Of a DNA stretch of 64,000 nucleotides, positions 36,001 through 42,470 are shown in pieces. The notes under the pieces are model-generated. The model made no database searches. It saw nothing but the letters and a program-made list of their open reading frames with translations, and was not told where the DNA came from. The position numbers were made by a program, and so were the translations under genes. How positions within the stretch are numbered: the stretch's first letter is position 1; every line of letters starts with the position of its first letter. Source of the stretch: Acanthaster planci (lineage: Eukaryota > Echinodermata > Asteroidea > Valvatida > Acanthasteridae); assembly GCF_001949145.1 (NCBI RefSeq), contig NW_019091390.1:1-64000 (forward strand), written 5' to 3'.

Positions 36001-36997
36001 ACATTGTCCCTTGGCGGCTATTCCTCGCCCAGCACCCTCGCCTCATCAACCTTTGGACAACTGGATCGAGTATGGCGGGGGAAAAGGCCTCAACATCTCA
36101 ACCAAGCTGACAACCTACGTCCTCCCAATACCACGGAGAGAGGGTCCGTGCCTATACTGCCCCATGAGTACGAGACGTGAGCGCTCGTAGTACAGGACAG
36201 GCGTAGGCTTCAAGCCTTCAACGTACCCAGGTGCCAGCGGCAACGTACTTGGCACCTGGTGGGTTGAACATGTCCCCAACTCCCTCCACTATCATGGAAT
36301 TCACTGGCCTCGAGGATATCTGTACCACCATCTGAAGGAGACACCACTTCTTTTTTCGGCCAAGTCCAACGACTACCAGATACTAAAAACACAGATTTAA
36401 GTCTGGGGCGAAAATCCAGGAGGATGGGGGCATATATCACGTCCACTTTTCGATTTGGGACAAGCTATTGAATCATCAGCCTCCCACACTTTTTTTTCGA
36501 GGTGAGAAAGGAATTATGGCCGATTATAAAGAATTTTTTGGACTTCCTGACAACCAACCTACATTCAGTAGAACTGAAAAAAGGGACAATGGTTGTAAAA
36601 GGCCATAAGTATGCCATTCTGATGTAAGATTTGCGCAAGAATGTAAAACATATTACAAAATTAATGCCCATCTGTATCGTGAGCATCTGATTTCAGCCGC
36701 ACCCTCCCTTTTTTCAAATTTCCATAGCTTGAAAGTCAACCCCCCCCCCACAGTTCCCCATTCCCCGGCCACACCCCGTCCGCCCAATTTCAGGACCAAA
36801 ATTTATGTCACTGGCAGATGATATATGCTTTACGAGAAAACGCACTTAGATTTCCTGCCAAGTTCAAAAACTGCATTCGTACCAAGGGAATAATAGAACA
36901 ACTTACCTCCGACTGCCGAATGACATTGCTGTATCACTCCAATGAGAGTTACTACGAGGAGAAGCATCCAAGTGACTTTGGTAGTCGCTGGACCCAT
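1..36997 (-). CDS. Secreted/cell-surface Calx-beta + HYR-repeat + EGF protein (gene model, 3' end outside window)
   Basis: This is a mosaic extracellular protein. Its domain types are those of hyalin-like extracellular matrix and adhesion proteins, so binding between cells or to matrix is the expected role; that is inference. In coding order I see a signal peptide, one Calx-beta domain, 19 complete HYR or HYR-like domains plus one fragment, and two EGF domains, followed by weak 3' exon candidates. Secure exons total about 1,866 codons without the fragment. HYR exons show an early Cys-Pro, a central DNSG-type turn and a final Cys-x-Phe/Val strand ending in Gly at the splice site, with many N-x-S/T sequons. 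Every secure internal exon is phase 1 at both ends with canonical GT-AG sites. Exon 1 joins exon 2 in frame, giving signal peptide directly followed by Calx-beta. The last exons and poly(A) site lie left of base 1 or are not identified. No clear TATA box is visible above 37000. Confidence 0.85.
46..116 (-). CDS. Possible HYR gene exon with start of a SEA-like domain
   Basis: The frame reads FSPDLNDRTSVAF then LRLRSRLEVL before a good donor (GTAAGA at 45-40). The pattern F-x-x-x-L-x-D-x-x-S-x-x-F-x-x-L is that of the first helix of SEA domains, which often sit near the membrane in EGF/HYR proteins. An acceptor at 116 gives phase 1 entry from exon 25 and a phase 0 exit, but the polypyrimidine tract is poor. 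The remainder would lie outside the window. Confidence 0.33.
307..467 (-). CDS. Possible alternative last exon of the HYR gene
   Basis: A strong acceptor (GTTTGTTTCACAG) precedes a 161-bp frame that is in phase 1 with exon 25 and ends in TGA at 309-307. It reads IWIVISDPVLSGWIHPSIND, then DIYVCDLHPPEP. No domain is recognised. It would terminate the protein after the EGF domains and compete with the SEA-like exon at 46-116. A second minus frame and a plus frame across it are also open, which lowers confidence. Confidence 0.28.
945..1088 (-). CDS. HYR gene exon 25: calcium-binding EGF-like domain
   Basis: Forty-eight codons. The start DFDECT and the middle NQLGGYNCRC match a calcium-binding EGF (D-x-D-E-C, with an N before the aromatic), and six cysteines are present. 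Donor GTATGT, phase 1 at both ends. Confidence 0.85.
1639..1758 (-). CDS. HYR gene exon 24: EGF-like domain
   Basis: Forty codons with six cysteines in EGF spacing (TGCNNNPCANDGTC, then FVCAC and TTCEE) and the aromatic plus glycine of EGF modules. There is no N-terminal D-x-D/N-E motif, so it is a non-calcium EGF. Acceptor GCTGTAG, donor GTAAGA, phase 1 at both ends. Confidence 0.85.
3307..3546 (-). CDS. HYR gene exon 23: last HYR domain
   Basis: Eighty codons with PPSITCPGPTIMADTNSDQ, TATASDNSGKWMLSC, a GSSFSIGVSNVTCVATD strand and CSFAVMVSG. The acceptor is preceded by a consensus-like branch site (TACTAACAG). It is the final HYR domain before the EGF exons. Confidence 0.88.
3939..4190 (-). 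CDS. HYR gene exon 22: HYR domain
   Basis: Eighty-four codons with PPVFDVCPPVLDVSYP, NWTPLSANDNTGG, a MTGQAFDIGVTTVTVNATD strand and a CVFNITVVG end. DNTGG replaces DNSG. Acceptor TTTGCAG, donor GTAAGG. Confidence 0.88.
4957..5265 (-). CDS. HYR gene exon 21: long HYR domain
   Basis: At 103 codons this domain is about 20 residues longer than its neighbours. The extra residues fall in the middle (TYTEITVVSRSPVYVTI), between the DNAGPP turn and the IRVQDDAGNVAEC strand, with an added cysteine in HIGCYRS. It looks like a strand-loop insertion in a HYR fold. Donor GTGAGT. Confidence 0.83.
6126..6371 (-). CDS. HYR gene exon 20: HYR domain
   Basis: Eighty-two codons with SPTVIFCPGNINKQTDQG, QPTGADNDGIPIVPV and VSFSFMDSSGNVAYC. 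The usual DNSG turn is replaced by DNDG. Acceptor GTGACAG, donor GTGAGA, phase 1 at both ends. Confidence 0.88.
6787..7029 (-). CDS. HYR gene exon 19: HYR domain
   Basis: Eighty-one codons with AVPPNITSCPGNDTV, GFPTWMDPTAVDNSGSVVVN, a KQSGDAFDIGITTVVC strand and CSFIITVEG. A 2.6-kb intron on its 5' side (7030-9658) carries the SINE and a MITE. Donor GTGAGT. Confidence 0.88.
7316..7620. repeat. Imperfect 50-bp direct repeats flanking the SINE
   Basis: About 50 bp beginning GTTACATAAAT and ending ATACATCTTGAAAAA occur at about 7320-7368 and 7571-7619 with few differences, bracketing the tRNA-like element. They are too long for an ordinary target-site duplication and suggest a tandemly repeated unit or a composite element. 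Confidence 0.7.
7411..7483 (+). repeat. tRNA-Thr-like head of a SINE
   Basis: A 73-nt tRNA-like sequence has an A box (TGGTCTAGTGG, 7418-7428), a B box (GGTTCGAGTCC, 7463-7473), a perfect T arm (GTGGG/CCCAC) and five of seven acceptor pairs. The anticodon arm has 5 bp and an 8-nt loop and resembles tRNA-Thr(AGU) with one extra base. The body continues to about 7568 with a T7 run and a small hairpin (GCACTG-CAGTGC). It sits in the 2.6-kb HYR intron. A functional tRNA gene is unlikely. Confidence 0.75.
8440..8685. mobile_element. MITE with about 44-bp terminal inverted repeats
   Basis: Left arm 8440-8484 and right arm 8642-8685 are inverted copies with few mismatches; shared blocks include TCCAATACTC and GGCTCCGTCTCAGGCTTC. 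The interior has no coding sequence. The ends GGCC with TAT on both sides suggest a 3-bp target duplication. It lies in the HYR intron. Confidence 0.78.
9659..9901 (-). CDS. HYR gene exon 18: HYR domain, class alpha
   Basis: Eighty-one codons with PMIECPSDIEVHVDMG, FPPNVTDNSGGSI, SSGDQFPIGPT and VIVNATDSYSNLASC. It is the 3'-most member of the duplicated section. The four HYR domains downstream are each unique. Donor GTAGGT, acceptor ATCAG. Confidence 0.88.
11339..11581 (-). CDS. HYR gene exon 17: HYR domain, class beta
   Basis: Eighty-one codons with ITCPSLGPVSTDPGLD, NVTFDSANVTDNSM, an FPIGDTPVQFNATDESGN strand and a CTFTLTVEG end. The donor GTACCT is non-optimal and is shared with the 17138 copy. 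The long intron on its 3' side includes the conserved block described under findings. Confidence 0.88.
12077..12346 (-). CDS. HYR gene exon 16: HYR domain, class gamma1
   Basis: Ninety codons, almost identical to 21985-22254 (differences include GKTYRVG, LLRYTIFDAAMN and CDMYITVIG). Donor GTAAGT. The downstream intron is recognisably the same as that of the 21985 copy but lacks the 239-bp palindromic insert. Confidence 0.88.
13090..13332 (-). CDS. HYR gene exon 15: HYR domain, class alpha
   Basis: Eighty-one codons with NPMIECPGDIEVDADMG, VDWFPPNVTDNSGESI, LSHSSGDQFGIG and IVIVNATDSHSN. It is very close to the exon at 9659. The similarity runs into both flanking introns (about 12.7-13.4 kb against 9.2-10.0 kb), so the duplication was genomic and recent. 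It starts the second alpha-gamma1-beta triplet. Confidence 0.88.
13768..14037 (-). CDS. HYR gene exon 14: HYR domain, class gamma2
   Basis: Ninety codons with SPNITCPANETVPTDGG, SVDNSGYFTVSVDVAG, IGDSVTLNLTEGVHLLQY and ATNSEMCDVYVTVTG. It shares TDGGQDFAT and ATDNATNSEMC with exon 13, indicating a single-exon tandem duplication of neighbours. Confidence 0.88.
14949..15218 (-). CDS. HYR gene exon 13: HYR domain, class gamma2
   Basis: Ninety codons with SPNITCPANRNVSTDGG, LPSLDSGVDNSGYFNVSIDV, a VGDPVMLSLAEGVHLVEY strand and TATDNATNSEMC. It is the intact counterpart of the fragment at 17401-17500 and is also related to the next exon (13768). Donor GTAGGT. Confidence 0.88.
15487..15738 (-). 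CDS. HYR gene exon 12: HYR domain, class delta
   Basis: Eighty-four codons. It has NCTNFTYP near the start, the DNVEVSVVNC block, an SVNIGTESVTCVARD strand and a CEVFITVEG end with donor GTGAGT. Unlike the alpha and beta exons, the central turn is DNVE rather than DNSG. Near-identical twin at 17769. Confidence 0.85.
17138..17380 (-). CDS. HYR gene exon 11: HYR domain, class beta
   Basis: Eighty-one codons, differing from the copy at 11339 at only a few positions (RTDPG for STDPG, DPANVT for DSANVT). The acceptor-side intron ends 19 bp upstream at the n. The intron on its 3' side (about 15880-17137) is a diverged copy of 10120-11338, so this exon belongs to a larger duplicated block. Confidence 0.82.
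17400..17400. other. Assembly join (single unknown base)
   Basis: This is the only n in the window. Left of it lies sequence paralogous to about 10.1-11.6 kb; right of it lies a near copy of 15121-15826. It interrupts a HYR exon, so exon number and order here are not reliable. Confidence 0.97.
17401..17500 (-). pseudogene. HYR gene class gamma2 exon fragment cut by the assembly join
   Basis: Only the first third of a class gamma2 HYR exon is present, from its acceptor (TTTACAG before 17500, SPNITCPANRNVSTDGG) to the n at 17400. The intact copy is 14949-15218. Because the break falls exactly on the unknown base, this is most simply an assembly truncation and not a biological pseudogene. Confidence 0.8.
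17769..18020 (-). CDS. HYR gene exon 9: HYR domain, class delta (possible haplotype duplicate)
   Basis: Eighty-four codons with ENPELNCTNFTYPTSP, a TATDNVEVSVVNC block and VTCVARDNMNNIVSC. It differs from the exon at 15487 by only a couple of residues (KENP for MENP, NNI for NNV), and the flanking introns match as well as the exon does. It may be the other allele of 15487 rather than a separate exon. Confidence 0.75.
18240..18810. repeat. Degenerate tandem repeat, unit about 147 bp
   Basis: Nearly four units follow one another. The anchor GTGCACCTTTAA recurs at about 18429, 18576 and 18723 (spacing 147), and the anchor ending ATCTGCAA at about 18365, 18512 and 18660. Each unit contains a TGATGTCATCA or TGACGTCATCA palindrome. 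It occupies the large intron between HYR exons 8 and 9. Confidence 0.82.
20979..21221 (-). CDS. HYR gene exon 8: HYR domain, class beta
   Basis: Eighty-one codons with DPQITCPSLEPI, NVTDNSMLSITPVANPMSG, an FPIG turn and VQFNATDESGNTASC. It is one of three near-identical copies (also 17138 and 11339). This copy differs by GATPV for GDTPV, MFTVTVQG at its end and GTAAAA as donor. Confidence 0.88.
21727..21965. mobile_element. 239-bp palindromic MITE next to HYR exon 7
   Basis: The ends TACACTCGAAAAACACCTGGG and its imperfect reverse complement (about 19 of 22 bases) enclose a foldback interior with repeated GGGTCAAATATGACCCC-type blocks. It ends 20 bp from the exon at 21985 and is absent from the paralogous intron near 12.0 kb. 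Confidence 0.82.
21985..22254 (-). CDS. HYR gene exon 7: HYR domain, class gamma1
   Basis: Ninety codons with TIMCPANQTNATDF, LPLPDPD, ASDNSGQYNITIDVAG, VGDSVTFDLATGEHLLQY and a CDVYITVIG end. It is nearly identical to the exon at 12077. Its donor lies only about 20 bp from the palindromic element at 21727-21965, which the paralogous intron lacks. Confidence 0.88.
22693..22827. repeat. Foldback hairpin in HYR intron
   Basis: About 60-bp inverted arms begin GTAAACTA and contain ACCATGGAT and TATGTGGGGT on both sides of a short loop. Internally palindromic, as expected for a small MITE. It lies 101 bp from the donor of HYR exon 6. Confidence 0.72.
22928..23170 (-). CDS. HYR gene exon 6: HYR domain, class alpha
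   Basis: Eighty-one codons with VIECPANI, APNVTDNSGETI, a PSGSQFEIG turn and VIVNATDSQGNTGNC. It pairs in sequence with the exons at 13090 and 9659 (shared NVTDNSG and VIVNATDS blocks), and I call these class alpha. It starts the first alpha-gamma1-beta triplet. The acceptor region holds two AG choices; 23170 keeps the 81-codon length of the class. Confidence 0.88.
23464..23706 (-). CDS. HYR gene exon 5: HYR domain
   Basis: Eighty-one codons: PPTISCRAIAP, AYWMVPEG, then RDNSGQV, IGTHTFTYTATDSSGNEASC and VNVTITG. This is a textbook HYR domain with the TATDSSGN strand-turn intact. The donor GTTGGT is weaker than those of the other exons. It is not a close paralogue of the duplicated exons downstream. 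Confidence 0.88.
24280..24311. repeat. Perfect 12-bp stem hairpin
   Basis: The arms CATTGTGTGGAC and GTCCACACAATG flank the loop ATGTGCGA. It lies in the HYR intron; function unknown. Confidence 0.8.
24431..26545. mobile_element. About 2.1-kb element with long diverged inverted ends
   Basis: The left end (about 24431-24600) and the right end (about 26390-26545) are inverted copies. Shared blocks include ATTATGCACACATGCGCACA, AAGAAGTGTGAG and TTTTCTGGCTTTG. A second inverted block, CGTGATTTTCCTGTGCGCAC, occurs near 25147 and 26306. No transposase frame is visible. It fills most of the 3.8-kb intron between HYR exons 4 and 5. Confidence 0.65.
25931..26015. repeat. Two-copy tandem repeat, unit 42 bp
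   Basis: The unit AAATTTAGGTCGTGGCAC plus an A/T tail is present twice with no difference that I can see, so it is recent or conserved by conversion. Confidence 0.85.
27555..27878 (-). CDS. HYR gene exon 4: divergent HYR-like domain
   Basis: At 108 codons this is the longest exon of the gene. It has a TCPPMEAVIE start, a VVSWTDP strand and a CEFYLRVLG end, as in HYR domains, but two extra cysteines in the middle (NCF and TECMNG) and no DNSG turn. The first repeat of the array is therefore the most divergent. Acceptor TTTGTAG, donor GTGAGT, phase 1 at both ends. A 3.8-kb intron separates it from exon 5. Confidence 0.72.
28202..29404. mobile_element. 1.2-kb transposon with about 300-bp inverted arms and TTAA ends
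   Basis: The ends read TTAACTACAAC and GTTGTAGTTAA. Inverted similarity continues inwards for about 300 bp on each side (TTTCCTGGTCAC, GTGGTCAACATGT and TGAACTTAACTG blocks). TTAA at both ends fits a TTAA target duplication, as used by piggyBac-type elements. There is no transposase frame. A partial arm copy lies at about 40300-40520. It lies in the intron between HYR exons 3 and 4. Confidence 0.72.
30435..30668 (-). CDS. HYR gene exon 3: C-terminal half of Calx-beta domain
   Basis: Seventy-eight codons carry the diagnostic Calx-beta signature ATSDGTATNGVDY near the start, then DTLSFSP, and finally CFTVSLTNP and an IRDNN end. In Calx-beta domains the DGTA-x-x-G-x-DY motif contributes to Ca2+-binding loops. 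Phase 1 at both ends, with acceptor CCAG and donor GTAAG. Confidence 0.82.
32807..32917 (-). CDS. HYR gene exon 2: N-terminal half of Calx-beta domain
   Basis: Thirty-seven codons read DQFQFENSIYTVAEDVGMAT and then VYVLRIEP, which matches the first strands of a Calx-beta domain (F-x-x-x-x-Y-x-V-x-E-x-x-G). The acceptor is TTTTAG and the donor GTCAGT, phase 1 at both ends. It follows a 4-kb intron and splices in frame to both the signal-peptide exon and the next exon. Confidence 0.72.
33000..33020. repeat. Short GGCTT tandem array
   Basis: Four consecutive copies of the pentamer, at the edge of unremarkable intron sequence. Confidence 0.85.
33445..33514. mobile_element. Perfect 30-bp inverted repeat flanked by 9-bp direct repeats
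   Basis: Arms 33445-33474 and 33485-33514 are exact reverse complements (ends TAGCCCCACT and AGTGGGGCTA) around a 10-nt loop. The flanks carry GGGTCCTTG at 33436-33444 and 33515-33523, which looks like a target-site duplication. It lies in HYR intron 1. Confidence 0.85.
34593..34657. repeat. Local duplication
   Basis: The string TAACAGCTCCTGAGCTTGTTC occurs at 34593 and 34637, spacing 44 bp. It lies within HYR intron 1. Confidence 0.75.
36907..36997 (-). CDS. HYR gene exon 1: signal peptide
   Basis: The exon encodes 30 codons plus one base. The start reads MGPATTK, followed by a hydrophobic stretch WMLLLVVTLIGVIQQC and a small-residue region HSAVG, a good signal peptide. The ATG has an acceptable context (GAAAATGG) and the donor GTAAGT at 36906-36901 leaves phase 1. 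An upstream in-frame Met at 37129 is open, but it would bury the signal sequence about 45 residues in, so I prefer 36997. Confidence 0.75.
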
Positions 36998-39902
36998 TTT
37001 CCTGCCTAGTTCCTGGTGTGCAAGGATCCCCGATGCAGTCAGGGATGTCTTGGATACAGTGAAATTTCTGGGGAAATATTTGGTCACGTCTGAGGAAACT
37101 GCCACCCGATTCACATTCTGTTTACCCACTGACTAATGGGATTCGTTCCGAGCTACTGTGAGCGCCCGAGTGAGCAGTGGGTGTTTAACGTACTGGTTCA
37201 CTGCGTGGCCTACGCCGTGTATTTTGTGTTTGAGGAAGGGGGGGTTAACGCCTAAGCTCTCACCGCAATTGAATTCGAAGTTTTATACAAGAGCTGGGTG
37301 GGTAAGCGAGCCGCGGACTGATTATGTCACCATGTCGCGCAGTAAAAATGTTTCGATTCAGGGTTCTTTAAGCTCTCCGTACAAAGTGTAGCCGAATAAT
37401 TTGGTCTACTTAGCCTCGGAAAGGATGTTGTAAATTTAATCCAGACATGATGAAAATCGAACTTGATTATTACAAGGGTATGTCTTGGAATTGTCCTGTG
37501 TTACAATCTGAACATCGCCACCAATTAATGCAATTACTCTTGAAGGCCCTGATGTTCTCTGATGCAACAGAGAAAATTCAAGAAAATCACACAGATATAA
37601 AGACAAGCAAATAACAATGGCGTAGCGGTAGTACATACCGGTGGCACCTGAACTTAAGTGATGCACTCGGCACCTAAAAATCCTCTCACATTGCCGGCGT
37701 AATGACCCTCTTTTTTCTTTGATAATTCGAGACCTTTAATGCCTCCTGTATCAAACTGTTTACATGTCATCGTATTAGTACTATAAGGTCATTAACAAAA
37801 TATTCGCACTAAAAGGTCGTTAATGAATTTTTTTTAAACATGAAGTACAAGCAAAGTCATTTGAGAAACAGTTCCCCAAATGATTTTTATCAATGAAATA
37901 ATGTGGAACATTATCTGTTTCTTTATAAAATTCTTTCATGCTTACAATAGGGCCCAAAAATTATTTTCAAAATCATCAGCGCTGACCCGATCGTCATGGC
38001 TGCCTGAAATTCCATATTCCCCAAACTGTTGTTCATGCTGTATGCGTGTTTTTGCCCTCGCGGTACGTGGCGAGTGACCCTCTAACGAGAACAAGAGATT
38101 TTTGTGATCAAGCACACTGACAGCAACAAACCCAAAGCCGTCACACCTGCATTGCTTTGTGAAACGGGTACACTTTATTATTGGCCTTCACCCACGCAGT
38201 TTGTTATGGTATACCTAACTGGTATGGATCATAAGCTGAATATGTTGGCCCTGAAGTGAACATGGACTATCGTCAGTACTGAATTCAAAGCTTTGCAAAG
38301 TAAAAGCTTCAACAGCGTATATTTTCACGTATGCCTGTGTACTTCAAGAGGCAGGGTAGAGAAACCCTCTTTCCCCAATTATAACCTTTAAACAACAGGT
38401 GACAAGACCATCTTGCAAATCTAACATAACAAAATGGAAGAGTTTTCCCATTTATGGTCGAAAAATTGTCCCAAAAAATGGGTTTCTGTGAGTCCCTTTT
38501 CCGCCGATTTCAGGAACGCTAATTATGTATTAATTATATGCCGGTGACCCCAAAACGCCACAGGGAGATACGGCTGCAAACAAGGTGCATACAGCACTCA
38601 GTACACAGCAGTCAAACTCACTTATTCCCTTCTTCGCGTACTCAACCGTGAATAAAGTGCTTTCATTTGCAACCCTTAACCTGTTGCATAGCCTGCAAGA
38701 GAAATATAAAATGCAACATACCATGAACTTGGGGAGCACCAAGCTTCGACGGCAAGACAGAGCTAACTTAAGCTCCCCTATCTCAGAGACTAAAGAACGG
38801 GCAGGCAAAACGGTTAAAGGCAACTTCAAGCAGTTTATTTTCATGTTTGAATTACAGTCAACTCGACTCAAGTTACGTCAAGTCAGTTTATGTTATGACT
38901 CTATATTATCTGTTTAAATCTCCAATCTATTCCTAAGTTTAAGGATAACGCAAGCATGTTTTTCATACTGTCTTAAACATACGCATCCTTTGCCGTATCT
39001 GATCTCCATCTACCGTGCTTTTTGAAAAGTCCATCGGGTACACTGATGTTAGCCGCTGCTGAACGCTCCACTGGACCCTGCGGAGGGTCAGTGCATCCCA
39101 AACTTTGGGGGATTCATCCCCATGATGCCAATGCCTCTCGAAGGATTTCCAAACATCTACTGTATGACAATTTGCCGTCTCTTAACTTGTACGAGTTTGA
39201 AGACTTGCAGTAGTTTACTGGTCTGAAGACGAAAGCCTCGTCGGATTCAGTGTTCAAACCTGCAATGCTCAAAAACCTCCGCAAAGCCGCGACTGGGCAT
39301 GTAGGTAAACATTTGTTTTGCTTCTCATGATAAATATGGTCACATGTGAGATGTACATGTCTAAATCACATCTTCTTATATTAACCAATTCGTCGTGAAT
39401 AGAAAACCCGCATAAGCAATCAGAATCAAAGTGCACAAAACTAGGGCATTTAACAGGTTATAAAAGGTACCATCATGGCTTTCAGGATGTCTTGACAATA
39501 GGTTTCGGTAATAATAGCAAAAATACGTGCAGCACAGTAGCATTCTGTCGTAGGGATTCATGGTAACTTGTGGGTTACAGTCATAATGCCACTTTACGGA
39601 ACGCTGACTCCATTCCGGAATTCGGCGCACCACTCTGCTCGAGGAAGAATTAGAGTTAACTGGTTGCGCTTACTCCACTCACTCCACGATGCCAAAGCTT
39701 TGTTATATTTTAGACAGTATTATCAGCCCTTTGAAGCTGTCAAAACTCCATTCATTACCTTCGCATACTCATCTTGGTTGAATCTGAAAAAATTCAGGAG
39801 GTCAAATACACAATTTAGCTCTATAGTCCCAAATCCTAAAATTTCAATATGATTTTACATACACCCCAGGGTGTTAGGGTTAACATATTTGCCATAAACC
39901 TA

Positions 39903-40203
39903 GGGCCAATTCACAGAGCTGCTTAAGCACAAAATTTGCTTAAGCGCAAAAGAACCTTGCTTAACCCTAACTCTCTAGGGTGTGTGCAAAATCATATTAA
40001 AATTGGAGGATTCAGGGCTGTTAGGGTTAAAAGAACAAAGGTTACCAGCTCAAAATCTATGTGATTGTCATGCTAACCAAACGACAGGTGAATACCATTC
40101 CAAAACAATATACATCACATGGAAATGTGGCTGTAAAGCTGATTTGTCAAGCAAGGTTTTTTCACGCTTAAGCAAATTTTGTGCTTATAATGAAATTGGC
40201 CCC
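39903..40203. mobile_element. MITE family 1, copy 1, with a nested insertion
   Basis: The ends GGGCCAATT and AATTGGCCC carry inverted arms with AGAGCTGCTTAA and GCTTAAGCAAATTTTGTGCTT blocks. A 70-bp TTAA-bounded segment (39961-40030; TTAACCCTAAC to GTTAGGGTTAA) interrupts it. A relative of that segment, in opposite orientation, lies at about 39827-39878. The uninterrupted copy of the host element is at 48294-48541. Confidence 0.75.
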
Positions 40204-41999
40204 AGTCGTGATCAGCAACTAGATCACGTTGCTTGTATTACGCCTTGTGCCCTAAATGTACATGTGCAGTCGTTGCCCTTATAGTGGACACTTTTTTCTG
40301 AAGTTATTTTGGGAATAAATTGCTCCGTTGTTAACAAGATTTTGTGGTTTTTTTAATCAGTTTTATCCCGCCAGTTGTACAAAAGCGTATTTTATGATAT
40401 TTCATAATCACTCCCTCTGATGAAAAAGTGCGTTTTGTTCTTTATGAACTTAGCTATCAAGTAGTAGTCAACATTTTGTTGGCCAGTCTTAGCCAAATTT
40501 GTACAAAGTCTTTGAAAACTGATGCATTGGAGAGAGGGAAAAAAATTGCAAACTTTTAGGGGGGATGTGTTATAAGTAACAATACTCTATGGGTATATAA
40601 GGGGATTGGGCATGTGGGCGGTACCCCTCCGTCCCATATCTTGCTGAGTATACTTCTTCTATGGGGAAAGTCACCTTTGGTCGGTGGCGTAGCTAGGATT
40701 TTACTGGTGGGGGCATAATGGGGAAATCAGCATCTTATGGGGGGCACCATCTAAAATTCCAAGCAACACGTGCCATTTTGGATGCACTTCAAGTGCATCC
40801 ATTGGTAACCGTGTAAGCTTGCAGACTGTTGCAACTGTTCTTGTAGAAAACAGACAGAGACAACATCTATCACATTGTAATTTTTTCTACAAAAGAGACT
40901 AAGATTTCGCAATTTTGGACAGAGTGTTCGCTTAATTATTAATACGTTGTGATCAAACAGGAGAATATTAAGAATTTCCTTGTAAGCTAGACCAAGAAGG
41001 AAATAGCATCGGATAAACCGCTCACACTCTCGTCGTGCCTCTTGCAGGAACGCCCGAGCAATCCGCCACGACAAAATAAATAATCCGTAATAACGAACTA
41101 ATAATCCGCAATAAAGAGTTGTGACCACATACTTGCCTTGGCACCAATGGGCTTTCGTGTGTATGCTTCCGTATGAAAACGCTTTTGAAAAACAAACCGT
41201 GAGGAGCCAGTCTATTTCAGTGTCGGCGAGGCAGTGGCGATACATACACATGCAGTGCATGCAGTGGCGATGGGCATCGCGGTATGACAACCATACATAT
41301 TACAACCAAGAACAAAGGAAGATTAGAGTGAGAGGAAATTGTATTTTCCGAGTTGAATTTCTCCGCAATATTTTATATGCAACTTGTTTCTCTAAGCTAA
41401 AGCAGAAAACAATGTGCAAAGAATGTCATCTCCAGCTACCTCAGTAGAATTTCATTTAAAACCGGATACTGGAGCAGAACATTTATTTTTCACATTTAAT
41501 TTTTCCATGGTTGTGTTACTGTATTCAAGCTCGGTCTCAAGTTCAATCTTGCCAAGAATAGAAGCATCTTGTTCTAAGGTTAGAAAACGACCCCTAATGA
41601 TGATCTTTCACTTATTGGCGCAACAGGACTATCGTTTTTAAAAGGGGTGCCTCTTTTTTGTGTTAAAAGATGCGTTTGGGTTATATTTTTATGTGTTAAA
41701 TTCAAAGAATTTTTTCAACAGGCTTTTGTCGCACCTTTGGGCATTAAGTTCATTTGAAGCTTCAGCGAAATTCAGTTCATGCACACACGGGCGTCGCTAG
41801 ACCATTTTAAATGGGGGGTGTCACGGGAAATTTGTCGACAGACCGTCACGAAAACGAGTGCACTGTAGTCCGATTCCCTAGCCCAACACCTACCTCACCT
41901 TTTTTTTAATATTTTGCCGACAGACCACGACTCTGCCGACGAAACTAACCAATGGGGGTGTGACACCCCAGACATCTACTGAACGCCATTAGTGTCTTC

Positions 42000-42470
42000 G
42001 GTGTCTTAACAATTTACGTATTCGGCAATTCCGTCATTCTATTTGGTACTCTTACCATTCCATTCGCCAATTTCACCTTTTCGCGTTGCATTTTACCATT
42101 CTGTTTGGTCATTTCATCACTCAATATGGGCGATTCACAATGGTCGACCCTTTCCAAACGCGCATTGGGTCGACAAATTTCGCACATGGTGATTGGCCAA
42201 TGCGTTGCAAACTCTTGGTGGCGTACTATTGTGAAACGGCCGTATTTGACAGATGTATCATTCAAATAGGCAATATCATCATTTCATTTGTCAATTTTAT
42301 CATGCAGTCCGGTAATTCTGCAGTTTTTTCGGCATTCCAAATCTTTGTCCAGCGTTCATGTTTCCATTCAGCGAAAACAGCGGTATTGCGGGTTTTCGTC
42401 CTACGCTTTAAGTTCGTCATTCCATTCGGCAATTTCGCCATTCTGTTGTGCGCTTAAAACGCTCAAAAGC
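42000..42470. repeat. Degenerate short tandem repeat with inserted truncated MITE
   Basis: Variants of TTCGGCAATTTCGCCATTCTG recur about every 20-30 bp on both sides of a MITE family 2 derivative at 42128-42242. That derivative keeps the right arm but has lost almost all of its left arm compared with the copy at 50645-50812. Confidence 0.65.

Noticed and set aside
36236..36324. Extra minus-strand exon between HYR exons 1 and 2
   Set aside because: An open frame follows a GTACAG acceptor, but no donor gives phase 1, and exon 1 already joins exon 2 in frame.
39961..40030. Interstitial telomere sequence (TTAGGG)
   Set aside because: Only one TTAGGG-like word at each end, explained by the inverted ends of a small TTAA-bounded element.
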